NCBI RefSeq assembly: GCF_007671725.1
Contig: NZ_VCNM01000002.1
Span: 372,001 to 436,000, forward strand
DNA: 64,000 bases
Source: Halorubrum depositum
Lineage (GTDB): Archaea; Halobacteriota; Halobacteria; Halobacteriales; Haloferacaceae
Direction of reading: 5' to 3'
A program made the position numbers and the translations under genes. The stretch's first letter is position 1. Every line of letters starts with the position of its first letter. Positions 1 through 7,886 of the stretch are shown here, piece after piece. Below the pieces are notes generated by a model that had not been told where the DNA came from, did no database searches, and worked only from the letters and a program-made list of their open reading frames with translations.

Positions 1-525
1 GGGCGTCGACCGGAGCCCGTCCAGCGTCGCGACGGTCATCGGGAACAGCGCCAGCGTCGCGACCAGCGCCGCGCGGGCGGGGATCCCCCGGCCGAACCAG
101 AGGAAGACGAGCGGGGCGACCGCGATCAGCGGCGCGATACGGAGCGCGACGACGTACGGTAAGGCGATCCGAGCGGCCGTCCGCGAGTAGGTCATCGCGA
201 ACGCCAGCGCGACGCCGACGGCGCAGCCGGCCAGCAGACCCGTCGCTGCGGTCGCGCCCGTCACGGCGGCGTCGGCGAGCAGCGTCGCGCCGTTGGCGAC
301 GAACGCGTCGGCGACCGCGGCGGGCGTCGGCAGGATGATCGCCGGGATCCCGAGCGCGACGACGACGCCGTGCCACGCGAAGACGAGGGCGACGAACAGC
401 AGCAGCGGCGGGAAGACGCGCTTCGCCGCCGCGAGGAGCCGGGTTCGCACCCGACGCTCTCGACGCTCCCAAGTCGGGAGGACGGAGGGCGTCCGCGACT
501 CGCGTTGGCGCTCGGGTTCGGCCAT
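1..525 (-). CDS. ABC transporter permease, SsuC/ThiX type (partial, C-terminus cut by window edge)
   Basis: This is the inner-membrane permease of a substrate-binding-protein-dependent ABC importer; the first 175 residues are present. A charged cytoplasmic N-terminus is followed by hydrophobic helices around residues 38-60, 82-110 and 118-140. Near residue 145 a G-R-G-I-P-A-R stretch leads into a hydrophobic run with F-P-M-T, resembling the EAA loop that contacts the ATPase. The start is the ATG at 525, 41 bases after the binding-protein gene on the same strand, so the two are probably co-transcribed. The ATPase gene would lie beyond the window. Family placement rests on the neighbour as well as on this sequence; the substrate is unknown. 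Confidence 0.85.
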   Translation of the reverse strand, partial: MAEPERQRESRTPSVLPTWERRERRVRTRLLAAAKRVFPPLLLFVALVFAWHGVVVALGIPAIILPTPAAVADAFVANGATLLADAAVTGATAATGLLAGCAVGVALAFAMTYSRTAARIALPYVVALRIAPLIAVAPLVFLWFGRGIPARAALVATLALFPMTVATLDGLRSTP

Positions 526-566
526 CGCTCACGGCACCTCCGAGACGGGGGGAGGCGAGACGGGAG

Positions 567-1736
567 TCACCGGTCGACGAGGTCGGCGTAGTTAGCGATA
601 GGTTCGGCGTCCGTGTCGAGGTGCTCGTTCGTCCAGACCGCCTCGGGATCGACGGACCCCTCGAAGAAGTCCCCGGCGTCCAATGTCTCGTAGGTCCGCT
701 GCCACGGCTCTGGCCGGTTCCACCCCCATCCCTCCTCGCGGACCGCGTCGGAGAGCATGTACTCCGACCGCATCAGGTCCCACTTGTCGCGCTGGCTCTC
801 CCGGACCTCCGCGAGTTCGCCCTGGGCGTCGACGAGCGCGTCGATCGCCCCCTCCGGGTTCCGGTTGGCCCACACCGCCCCGCGGGCGGTCGCCCGGAGG
901 AACGCGGCCACGGTCTCCGGGTTCTCTTCGGCGAACGACTCCCCGACGGAGACCACGTGACCGTACGACGGAACGACGTCGTGGACCGACAGCACGTCGA
1001 TCTCGGCGCCCTGGTGGCGCGCGTCGACGACGTCGCCGAAGACGCCCCCCGCGGCGTCGATCTCCCCGGTGAGGAGCTGCTGGACCGTGTCGAATCCGGT
1101 GTCGACGTACTCCACGTCGGTGACGTCGGTGGCCTCGAAGTAACCGCGCATCATCTGTCGGACCATCCCGGGACCGCTCCCCACCGTCGCGCCCGACAGC
1201 TGCGACGCGTCCGTCAGCTCCTCGCCGAACTGCTCGCGCGACGAGAAGACGACGACGGGGCTCCGCTGCATCACGACCCCGACGGCCAGCGGGGAGAGGT
1301 CCCCGGCGTTGATGCCGAGGATCTGGTCGCTGCTGGAGATCCCGAACTCCGTGTTGCCGAGCGCGACCTGCTGGGCGGCGAAGTCGGACCCCTCGCCGCT
1401 CTCGATCGCGACCGACTCGAACCCCTCCTCCTCGTAGAACCCCTGCGACTGCGCGGCGAAGTACGGCGCGTGGAGGCCGCTTATCCGCCAGTTGAGCAGC
1501 AGCGACGGGCTCTCGACGCCGAGTGAGGGATCTCCGTCGTCGTCGCCGCTGTCGCTCCCGCCGTCGCTGTCGCCGTCGCTGCCGTTCGCCGTGTTTCCGC
1601 CGCCGTCCCCGTTCCCCTCGTTCCCTCCGTCGGCGTTGCCGTCACCGCCGAAGCGGCCGGTACATCCCGATACCGCGGCCGTTCCGAGCGTAGCGAGAAC
1701 CGCTCGCCTGGTTCGGATCATCCCGTTCGGTCCCAT
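567..1736 (-). CDS. ABC transporter substrate-binding lipoprotein, NMT1/THI5 (ThiY-like)
   Basis: This is the extracellular solute-binding component of the importer whose permease follows. The N-terminus has a twin-arginine signal (T-R-R-A-V-L-A near residue 9) and a lipobox ending S-G-C near residue 25, so it is probably a Tat-exported, lipid-anchored protein. A linker of about 50 residues, rich in Gly, Asp, Asn and Ser, then separates the anchor from the NMT1-like fold, which begins L-L-L-N-W-R near residue 79. The family binds thiamine precursors such as formylaminopyrimidine, or sulfonates and nitrate; the true ligand cannot be read from sequence. The ATG at 1721 is an alternative start that would give a more typical short signal peptide. 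Confidence 0.85.
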   Translation of the reverse strand: MGPNGMIRTRRAVLATLGTAAVSGCTGRFGGDGNADGGNEGNGDGGGNTANGSDGDSDGGSDSGDDDGDPSLGVESPSLLLNWRISGLHAPYFAAQSQGFYEEEGFESVAIESGEGSDFAAQQVALGNTEFGISSSDQILGINAGDLSPLAVGVVMQRSPVVVFSSREQFGEELTDASQLSGATVGSGPGMVRQMMRGYFEATDVTDVEYVDTGFDTVQQLLTGEIDAAGGVFGDVVDARHQGAEIDVLSVHDVVPSYGHVVSVGESFAEENPETVAAFLRATARGAVWANRNPEGAIDALVDAQGELAEVRESQRDKWDLMRSEYMLSDAVREEGWGWNRPEPWQRTYETLDAGDFFEGSVDPEAVWTNEHLDTDAEPIANYADLVDR

Positions 1737-1770
1737 GTGATTGAATATACATAATGGTTTTCCGTAAACA

Positions 1771-1778
1771 TTTATAAG
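1771..1778 (-). promoter_or_regulatory. TATA box for the binding-protein operon
   Basis: On the minus strand a T-T-A-T-A-A-A element sits about 38 bases ahead of the ATG at 1736, in an otherwise AT-rich segment of a GC-rich region. It is the best promoter candidate for the transporter operon and would give a short leader. Placement is by pattern and spacing only. Confidence 0.5.
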
Positions 1779-1823
1779 TAACCGGATCCGGTCGTCCCGC
1801 GACGACGATTCGTGGCTCGGACT

Positions 1824-1874
1824 GATCGGCGGCTCGGGCCGATCGGCGGCCCGGGCCGATCGGCGACCCGATCG
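1824..1874. repeat. Three tandem copies of a 17-bp GATCGG-rich repeat
   Basis: Units begin at 1824, 1841 and 1858. The first two differ at one base (gatcggcggctcgggcc against gatcggcggcccgggcc); the third is degenerate. The block sits between the 3' end of the AAA ATPase gene and the promoter of the transporter operon. It contains several GATC and CGATCG sites and can form G/C-rich hairpins, so it may act as a terminator or may just be slippage. No function is demonstrable. Confidence 0.7.
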
Positions 1875-1886
1875 CGCGGGGCGCGA

Positions 1887-4094
1887 TCAGCCTCCCTCGT
1901 CGGCGTCGGTCGCGCTCGCCGCGGCCTCGGGACCGCTCGGGGCGACCGCGTCGAGCGCCCGATCGAAGTGGTCGCCGGTGATCCGGATCCCGTCGGCGTT
2001 GCGTTCGTCGCCGCGGACGTACTCCCGGACGGCCGCGGCCGCGGCCTCGCGACAGACCGCCTCGATGTCGGCGCCGACGTACCCCTCGGTCCGGTCGACG
2101 AGGGCGTCGAGGTCGACGTCGTCGGCGAGGGGGCGCTCCCGGCAGTGGACGGCGAGGATCTCCCGCCGCGCCGCCGCGTCCGGTCGGGGGACGCGGAGGT
2201 GCCGCTCGATCCGTCCGGCGCGCAGCAGCGCGTCGTCGATCAGGTCCTTCCGGTTGGTCGTGGCGACGACGACGACGTCCTCCATCTCCTCTAACCCGTC
2301 GAGCTCGGTGAGCAGCTGCGAGACGACGCGCTCGCCGACGTTCGCGTCGGAGGATCCGCCGCGCTCGGCCGCGATCGCGTCGATTTCGTCGAAGAAGACG
2401 ACCGTCGGCGCGTTCTGTCTGGCCTTCGAGAACACCTCGCGGACGCCCTTCTCGGATTCGCCGACGTACCGGTCCAGCAGCTCGGGCCCCTTCACCGAGA
2501 CGAAGTTCGACCGGCTCTCGTTGGCGACGGCCTTCGCGAGCAGCGTCTTTCCCGTTCCGGGCGGACCGTACAGGAGGATCCCGCGGTCGGGGTCGAGCGA
2601 GACGGACTCGAACGCCTCGGGGTGTTCGAGCGGCCACTGCACCGTCTCCCGGAGCCGCTCTTTCACCTCCCCGAGTCCGCCGACGTCGTCCCAAGTGACG
2701 TCCGGGACCTCGACGCTTATCGCCCGGAGCGCCGACGGCTCGACCTCCCGCAGAGCGGCCTTGAAATCGTCGTCGGTGACCGCGACCGACGCGGTGGCCT
2801 CCGGGGGCGCCGTCTCCGGGTCGTCGGCGAGGTCGGGCCACACGCGGCGGATCGCGTTCATCGAGGCCTCCGTCACCAGACGCTCCAAGTCCGCCCCGAC
2901 GAACCCGTGGGTGTTCTCCGCGTAGGCGGCGAGGTCGACCCCGTCGCCCACGCGGAGGTCCCGCGCGTGGACGTCGAGGATCTCCTCGCGGCCGTCGCGG
3001 TCGGGAACGCCGATCCCGATCTCCCGATCGAACCGGCCCGGCCGCCTGAGCGCCGGGTCGATCGCGTCGACCCGGTTCGTCGTGCCGATCGCCATCACGG
3101 GGTCGCCCTCGCCCAGGTCGTCGAGCAGCGAGAGCAGCTGGCCGACGAGCCGCCCGTCCGCCTCGCCGCCGCGACTCCGGTCGCCGGCGACGGCGTCGAG
3201 CTCGTCGAGGATCAGGAGCGACGGGGCCTCCGCCGTCGCCTCCTCGAAGGCCTCGCGGAGGCGCTCCTCGCTTTCCCCCCGGTACTTCGATGTCACCTCG
3301 GGGGCGCGGACCCGCACGACGTGGGCGTCCAGCTCGTTCGCCACGGCGTTCGAGAGGAGCGTCTTCCCCGCGCCGGACGGGCCGTGCAACAGCACGCCGG
3401 TCGGCGGATTCGCGCCGAGCTCCCGGAACAGCGACGGGTTCCGCATGGGGAGCTCGACCGTCTCCCGCAGCCGTCGCACGGCCGCGTCGAGACCGCCGAC
3501 GTCGTCGTACGTCGCGCGTCCCTCCGGCCCCGGCGCCGGGAGTTCGACGTCCGTCGCGGGCTCCTCGGACACCGCCAGTCGCGTCCCCTCTCGCACGACG
3601 ACCGGTCCGGACGGACTCGTCTCCGCGACCTTCACGGGCACCGTTCGCTCCGGCGCCCCGGGGACGGAGTCGAGGCCGAGCGCGACCGGGACGACCTGGC
3701 CGGCCGTCAGGACTCGGTCGACGAGCGCGTCGCGGAAGGAGAGGCCGAGCGCGTCGTCGACGTCGACCGCGTCCGGCAGCGCGACGACCGCCTCGTCCGC
3801 GTCGCGCGCGACGGCGGGGCGGACCGCGACCGTGTCGTCGACGCCGGCGCCGAGGGACTGCCGCATCCAGTGGGACGCTCGCACGGTCCCGTCGTCGTCG
3901 GGGTCGGCGGGCCAGGCCCGCGCGGCGACCGATCCCCGCGGCCCCTCGAGGACGACGGTGTCTCCCCGGCTCGCCCCGAGCGATTCCATCGCGTCCGGCC
4001 CGACCCGCACCACGCCGTCGTCGTCGTTCGCGTCGCCCCGCACCGACGCGACGCGGAGGGTCGCTTCGGGCCGTCGATCGCGGTCCGTTGACAT
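1887..4094 (-). CDS. AAA+ ATPase, CDC48/p97 family
   Basis: This is a cytoplasmic double-ring AAA+ unfoldase, expected to extract or unfold proteins, often upstream of the proteasome. It has 735 residues in Cdc48 order: an N-terminal substrate-binding double-psi barrel domain (about 10-180), AAA domain D1 (about 195-450) and D2 (about 465-720). D1 has Walker A G-P-S-G-A-G-K-T at 238-245 and Walker B ending D-E-L-D near 300. D2 has G-P-P-G-T-G-K-T at 510-517 and F-F-D-E-I-D near 567-572. D1 keeps the R-P-G-R-F-D-R arginine-finger segment, while the D2 equivalent reads R-A-G-R-I-E-R. The N-domain is more divergent than in main CdcH proteins, so this may be one of several paralogues. It is transcribed alone. 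Confidence 0.93.
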   Translation of the reverse strand: MSTDRDRRPEATLRVASVRGDANDDDGVVRVGPDAMESLGASRGDTVVLEGPRGSVAARAWPADPDDDGTVRASHWMRQSLGAGVDDTVAVRPAVARDADEAVVALPDAVDVDDALGLSFRDALVDRVLTAGQVVPVALGLDSVPGAPERTVPVKVAETSPSGPVVVREGTRLAVSEEPATDVELPAPGPEGRATYDDVGGLDAAVRRLRETVELPMRNPSLFRELGANPPTGVLLHGPSGAGKTLLSNAVANELDAHVVRVRAPEVTSKYRGESEERLREAFEEATAEAPSLLILDELDAVAGDRSRGGEADGRLVGQLLSLLDDLGEGDPVMAIGTTNRVDAIDPALRRPGRFDREIGIGVPDRDGREEILDVHARDLRVGDGVDLAAYAENTHGFVGADLERLVTEASMNAIRRVWPDLADDPETAPPEATASVAVTDDDFKAALREVEPSALRAISVEVPDVTWDDVGGLGEVKERLRETVQWPLEHPEAFESVSLDPDRGILLYGPPGTGKTLLAKAVANESRSNFVSVKGPELLDRYVGESEKGVREVFSKARQNAPTVVFFDEIDAIAAERGGSSDANVGERVVSQLLTELDGLEEMEDVVVVATTNRKDLIDDALLRAGRIERHLRVPRPDAAARREILAVHCRERPLADDVDLDALVDRTEGYVGADIEAVCREAAAAAVREYVRGDERNADGIRITGDHFDRALDAVAPSGPEAAASATDADEGG

Positions 4095-4191
4095 GGTGGC
4101 TCTCGTCGGGACGACGACGGGGAGCGTAATGAAACCGTGGGGCGCCGCGACGGCCGCGGACAGCCGCTCCCGGCGGTCCGGACTCGGGCGA

Positions 4192-4236
4192 CTCGATCGG
4201 TTCGATCGGTTTGATCGGTTCGATCGAACGATCGAG
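4192..4236. repeat. Tandem 10-bp repeat with palindromic ends between divergent genes
   Basis: About four copies of a tcgatcggtt-type 10-mer run through this segment. The block starts ctcgatcg and ends cgatcgag, so the ends are inverted copies of each other. It lies between the ATPase start at 4094 and the zinc-ribbon start at 4287, which are transcribed away from each other. A role as a shared operator is possible, as is replication slippage. Confidence 0.6.
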
Positions 4237-4286
4237 CCGACGGTACCGACCGTACGTTGAAGGTGGTCGCGGACGAGGAATCCGAT

Positions 4287-4562
4287 ATGACGCGACAGAA
4301 CGCGCGCTGTGCGGACTGCGGCTTGTGGTTCCCGCGGTCGCGCGCCGAGACGGGCGGCACGACCGCGCTCGAGTGTCCGATCTGCGGCTCCGGGCTCGTC
4401 CAGGGGAACCCGACGGACGACGTGCGGATCGATCGGAACAACGCGCGGTGCGAGGCGTGCGGCGCGGAGTTCCCTCGCCGGGAGAGCATCACGGAGACCA
4501 AGGGCGTTCTCGAGTGCCCGGCCTGCGGGTCGACCGGCGACGTCGTCCTGATCGAGGAGTGA
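4287..4562 (+). CDS. Small double zinc-ribbon protein
   Basis: This is a 91-residue cytoplasmic protein with two C-x2-C...C-x2-C zinc ribbons: C-A-D-C with C-P-I-C in the first half, and C-E-A-C with C-P-A-C in the second. The halves look like an internal duplication, each starting N-A-R-C. Such haloarchaeal proteins are usually unassigned; nucleic-acid or protein binding is likely. The ATG at 4287 was chosen because the upstream extension to a TTG at 4257 has no support and the first zinc ribbon begins directly after this ATG. It diverges from the CDC48-type ATPase. Catalytic function is not expected. Confidence 0.8.
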   Translation: MTRQNARCADCGLWFPRSRAETGGTTALECPICGSGLVQGNPTDDVRIDRNNARCEACGAEFPRRESITETKGVLECPACGSTGDVVLIEE

Positions 4563-5138
4563 CGCGGAACGCGGAGACCGAGGGAGGGACGTCGGCGACG
4601 GGCTCGGGTACGGTTATTCTCAGCGATCCCCGGTTTGCACCGTCACAGCCACTGTGGGGCCCGTTCGGCCCAGCTGAATTGTTATCAGATCGGTGTTAGA
4701 TAGACGGGCGTCCGACGGGAATAACCGGATCTCGCCGAACGATTTTCAGATTAATAATGAGTTTACGACAGCCGATGACACATTACATTACTACGATTGT
4801 AATGGCCCCGCTCCGTATGGCACCCGGATGACCGAATACATAATTAACATCCCTTATGATCAGGACAATAATATAATATTGATTATATATGCGATTCACA
4901 ACGCGGATACACATACGAACGATGATATTCAGAACCGGTATCACGAACGATACGGCAGATCGGGAACAGATACGGTTACGTCGAAGTCGAGGCCGCCGCG
5001 CCACCGACGCCGGTCGGATCGAGGACTCGCCGTGGCGCCGAGCACACACATGTCAAAAGATTATAATAATTATTATATGGGTCAAAGTGCCACACGATAC
5101 TGCGGGTGCATGGGGAGTTTCCGCACCACGATACCACT
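4563..5138. other. 576-base AT-rich non-coding region upstream of the quinoprotein operon
   Basis: No convincing gene is present. At 4644-4656 and 4657-4671 two small hairpins lie back to back (CACAG/CTGTG and GGGCC/GGCCC arms), possibly ending the zinc-ribbon transcript. From about 4680 to 5110 the composition becomes markedly AT-rich, unlike the rest of the window, with stacked A/T palindromes around 4862-4895. A TATA-like run at about 5062-5083 is the likely promoter for the gene at 5139. An open frame at 4693-5142 exists but has no protein-like character. Confidence 0.65.
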
Positions 5139-6041
5139 ATGACGAGACAACAGATCACGATCGACGGCCGAGACGAGCTCACGGACGCGCTCGGCATCAG
5201 TCGGTCGGACGTCGGCGAGAGACCCACGCTGTCGGAGCTCAGACGAACGGTCGAGACGGAGACGGATCCGGAGTTCGCCTCGATGGGCGAGGCGATCCGC
5301 GACGACATGGCGAGAGAGCTCGACGCCGACCTGCTCGCGTCCGAACTCTCGGCGTTCGAAGAGCAGATCGCTCGGCTCCCGGAGGTCCGCGACGCGGGGA
5401 TCCCGGAGGGAGCGGAGGAGCCGGAGACGCTGTACCGGGAGGTCGTTCAGCCCGCGTGGCGCCTCTACGATCACCTCGTCGAGGCCGGGTTCTTCGAGAG
5501 CCTCGAGGAGCGGCTCCCCCGGTTCACGCCGAATCACATCGAGCGAACCGCCCACGAGCTGGTCCGGCTCGACGCGTTGAGCGAGGAGCTCGACGAGCTC
5601 GGGTTCGACGAGCGGGAGAAGACCGTGCTCGTGATGAACGTGGTGAACAACAACACTCGACTCGCTCGGTGGGTTCCGACGAAAGAGATCCCCAGCGACG
5701 TGGAGTTCGACGTCGAACACGTCCCGCCGCTCCACAAGCGCGCGATGGGCGGGGCGCTGCTGTGGGTCAACTCGATGGACGTCCACCTCTGGCAGAAGGA
5801 GGTGCTCGTCACCGAGGAGATCCTCGACGACGGCTACTGGGACGTGAAAGCGATGCTCGCCGGCGTGGACCTGATCGCGCGGGCGGCGCTCGACATCGCC
5901 GAAGACGGAGCGATGAGCGACTCCCAGCTGGTGGCCGCGCTGACCGGCGGTGCCGCGATCGCGATCGTCAACCAGGAAGAGATCTGTAAGGACGTGTACT
6001 GGATCACGGAAGAGATGCGTAATCCGACTCCGGCACGCTAG
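5139..6041 (+). CDS. Unrecognised 300-aa protein, partner of the quinoprotein
   Basis: I do not recognise this protein. It is acidic, has no signal peptide or clear membrane helix, and is largely predicted helical. Recognisable patches are R-F-T-P-N-H-I-E near residue 130, V-V-N-N-N-T-R near 170, an aromatic stretch W-V-N-S-M-D-V-H-L-W-Q near 210, and a more hydrophobic, Ala-rich C-terminal region near 240-285. Its stop is 12 bases ahead of the quinoprotein start, with AGGAGG directly after the stop codon, so the two form a tight operon. A role as a subunit, substrate-handling partner or chaperone of the quinoprotein is inference. The ATG at 5139 is preferred to a GTG at 5106 on codon type. 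Confidence 0.75.
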   Translation: MTRQQITIDGRDELTDALGISRSDVGERPTLSELRRTVETETDPEFASMGEAIRDDMARELDADLLASELSAFEEQIARLPEVRDAGIPEGAEEPETLYREVVQPAWRLYDHLVEAGFFESLEERLPRFTPNHIERTAHELVRLDALSEELDELGFDEREKTVLVMNVVNNNTRLARWVPTKEIPSDVEFDVEHVPPLHKRAMGGALLWVNSMDVHLWQKEVLVTEEILDDGYWDVKAMLAGVDLIARAALDIAEDGAMSDSQLVAALTGGAAIAIVNQEEICKDVYWITEEMRNPTPAR

Positions 6042-6053
6042 GAGGATTCAACA

Positions 6054-7772
6054 ATGGCAATAGAAGAAGACAGAGCAGTCAAGGCCGCACAGGACACAGT
6101 CGTACGTGAAACGGATCAGGGGTATCGGGTGCTCGGATCGCCAGAGGAGTCCATCACGCACCAGCACGACACCGATCGGATCCCGCGCAGGGATATCACC
6201 GAGGAGGACATCGTCGACTCGGCCGGCGATCCGGAGTCGTGGCTCACGTACGGCGGGAACTACGAACAGCACCGCTGTACCACCGCGGACGTGATCACTC
6301 CCGAGACCGTCGGCGACCTCGAGCTCGAGTACGAGCTCCACGTCGGCGCGGAGTCCAGCATGGAGGGCACGCCGCTGATAGTCCCCGGCGACCCGCCGGT
6401 GATGTACCAGTCGAACGGACCGAACCACGTCAAGGCGATCGACGCGCGGGAGGGCGACGTGCTGTGGAGCTACACGTACGCGGTGCCGTCGGACGTCGTC
6501 CTCTGCTGTGACGACAACAACCGCGGCGTGGCGATCCTCGACGACAAGGTGTTCATGACGACGCTCGACTCGGGCGTCGTCGCGCTCAACCGGTACACCG
6601 GCGAGGAGGAGTGGTACACCAGCACCGCCGACCACGAGTCCGGGTACTCCGCGACGTGGGCGCCGGTGGTGTACGACGGGAAGGTGTTCACCGGCAGCGC
6701 CGGCGGCGAGTACGGCGTCCGCGGCTTCCACGTGGCGCTCGACGCCGAGACCGGTGACGAGGTGTGGCGCACGTGGACGTCGCCCGACGAGGAGTGGGTC
6801 GGCGACAGCATCGAGCAGTCGTGCGCGACGAACTGGATGACGGCGACGATCGACACCGAGAACGAGAAGCTGTACATGCCCGTCGGGAACCCGGGTCCGG
6901 ACTTCGACGGCTCCGTCCGACCCGGACCGAACCGGAACAGCGCGGGGACGCTCTGCCTCGACATGCAGACCGGCGAGCGAGAGTGGTTCCACCAGGAGTC
7001 CCCCCACGACGTGTGGGACTACGACTCCGCGGCGCCGCGGATGCTCATCCGCGACTTCGAGGTGGAGCACCGCGACTACGCGGACGACGCCGTCGTCTCG
7101 CTCGGGAAGACCGCCTGGTCGTACACGATCGAAGCGGACAGCGGAAAGCTCCTCAACCGGAGCGAGCCCGGCGTCCAGCAGCTGAACATGTTCCGGATGA
7201 TCCCGCACATCGACGAGGGCCGGCGGATGCCGTTCATGCCCGGCGCGATGGGCGGGAACGACTGGCAGCCGCCCGCGTACAACCCCGAACTCGGCCTCGC
7301 GTACTTCAAGATGAACAACTCGCCCCAGGAGGCCTGGTGGCGCTTCGAGGAGTACGAGGAGGGGAAGAAGTACTGGGGCGGCATCCTCGAGGACGAGATC
7401 GACCAGCCTCCGGAGGGGTACAACGACCACATCAGCGCCGTCGGCGCCGTCGACCCGGAAACCGGACAGCTCGTCTGGCGCGACTGGATCGACAGCGACG
7501 CCTACATCTGGGGCGGGCTGTTGACCACCGAGAGCGGCGTCGTCTTCGGCGGCACCCAGAACGGCGACGTCATCGCCTGGGACGGCGAGAGCGGCGACCG
7601 CCTCTGGGAGTACTCCACCGGTGACACGGCGATCTCCGGCAGCCCGATGAGCTGGTACGACCCCGAGACGGAGAAGCAGTACGTGGCCATTCAGATCGGC
7701 GGTAGCGGCTGGCTCCGCCGCGGCACCGCGGGCCGCGACGACCGGCTCTGCGTGTTCTCGCTCGAGGCGTAA
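6054..7772 (+). CDS. PQQ-dependent dehydrogenase-like quinoprotein, methanol/ethanol family, no signal peptide
   Basis: This is an eight-bladed beta-propeller quinoprotein of 572 residues, close in length to methanol dehydrogenase large subunits after signal removal. Family hallmarks are visible: adjacent cysteines C151-C152 followed by D-D-N-N-R-G (the vicinal-disulfide site), E219 in G-G-E-Y-G-V-R-G, N279 in V-G-N-P-G-P, D303 in L-C-L-D, and P-H-D-V-W-D-Y-D at 317-324. These match the Glu/Asn/Asp set that holds calcium and PQQ. The residue two after D303 is Q305, where lanthanide-type enzymes have Asp. There is no signal peptide, and the start is fixed by AGGAGG at 6042-6047. No cytochrome domain and no PQQ synthesis genes are present. 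The substrate is unknown; an alcohol is the default guess. Confidence 0.88.
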   Translation: MAIEEDRAVKAAQDTVVRETDQGYRVLGSPEESITHQHDTDRIPRRDITEEDIVDSAGDPESWLTYGGNYEQHRCTTADVITPETVGDLELEYELHVGAESSMEGTPLIVPGDPPVMYQSNGPNHVKAIDAREGDVLWSYTYAVPSDVVLCCDDNNRGVAILDDKVFMTTLDSGVVALNRYTGEEEWYTSTADHESGYSATWAPVVYDGKVFTGSAGGEYGVRGFHVALDAETGDEVWRTWTSPDEEWVGDSIEQSCATNWMTATIDTENEKLYMPVGNPGPDFDGSVRPGPNRNSAGTLCLDMQTGEREWFHQESPHDVWDYDSAAPRMLIRDFEVEHRDYADDAVVSLGKTAWSYTIEADSGKLLNRSEPGVQQLNMFRMIPHIDEGRRMPFMPGAMGGNDWQPPAYNPELGLAYFKMNNSPQEAWWRFEEYEEGKKYWGGILEDEIDQPPEGYNDHISAVGAVDPETGQLVWRDWIDSDAYIWGGLLTTESGVVFGGTQNGDVIAWDGESGDRLWEYSTGDTAISGSPMSWYDPETEKQYVAIQIGGSGWLRRGTAGRDDRLCVFSLEA

Positions 7773-7787
7773 TCCGTCCGCCGTCGA

Positions 7788-7795
7788 TTTTTTTT
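7788..7795 (+). terminator. Oligo-T terminator after the quinoprotein operon
   Basis: Eight consecutive T residues occur 15 bases after the quinoprotein stop codon. In archaea such runs terminate transcription without needing a hairpin. It separates this operon from the convergent methyltransferase gene. Confidence 0.6.
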
Positions 7796-7886
7796 GAAGC
7801 GCGTCGACGACTCGTCGGAACCCCGTCGCAGCGACTCGCTCGGCGGCGTCCCCGGTCGGCTCGTCTCGCCTCAGGGACCGGCCGAC

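Noticed and set aside
4693-5142. A 149-codon plus-strand frame in the AT-rich island
   Set aside because: It is rich in Asn, Ile and Tyr purely because of base composition, has no ribosome-binding site, and runs into the start of the next gene.
6054-7772. Lanthanide-dependent (XoxF-type) methanol dehydrogenase
   Set aside because: The extra metal-binding Asp two residues after the catalytic Asp is Gln here, there is no signal peptide, and no XoxG/J-like genes are adjacent; only the broader quinoprotein family is supported.
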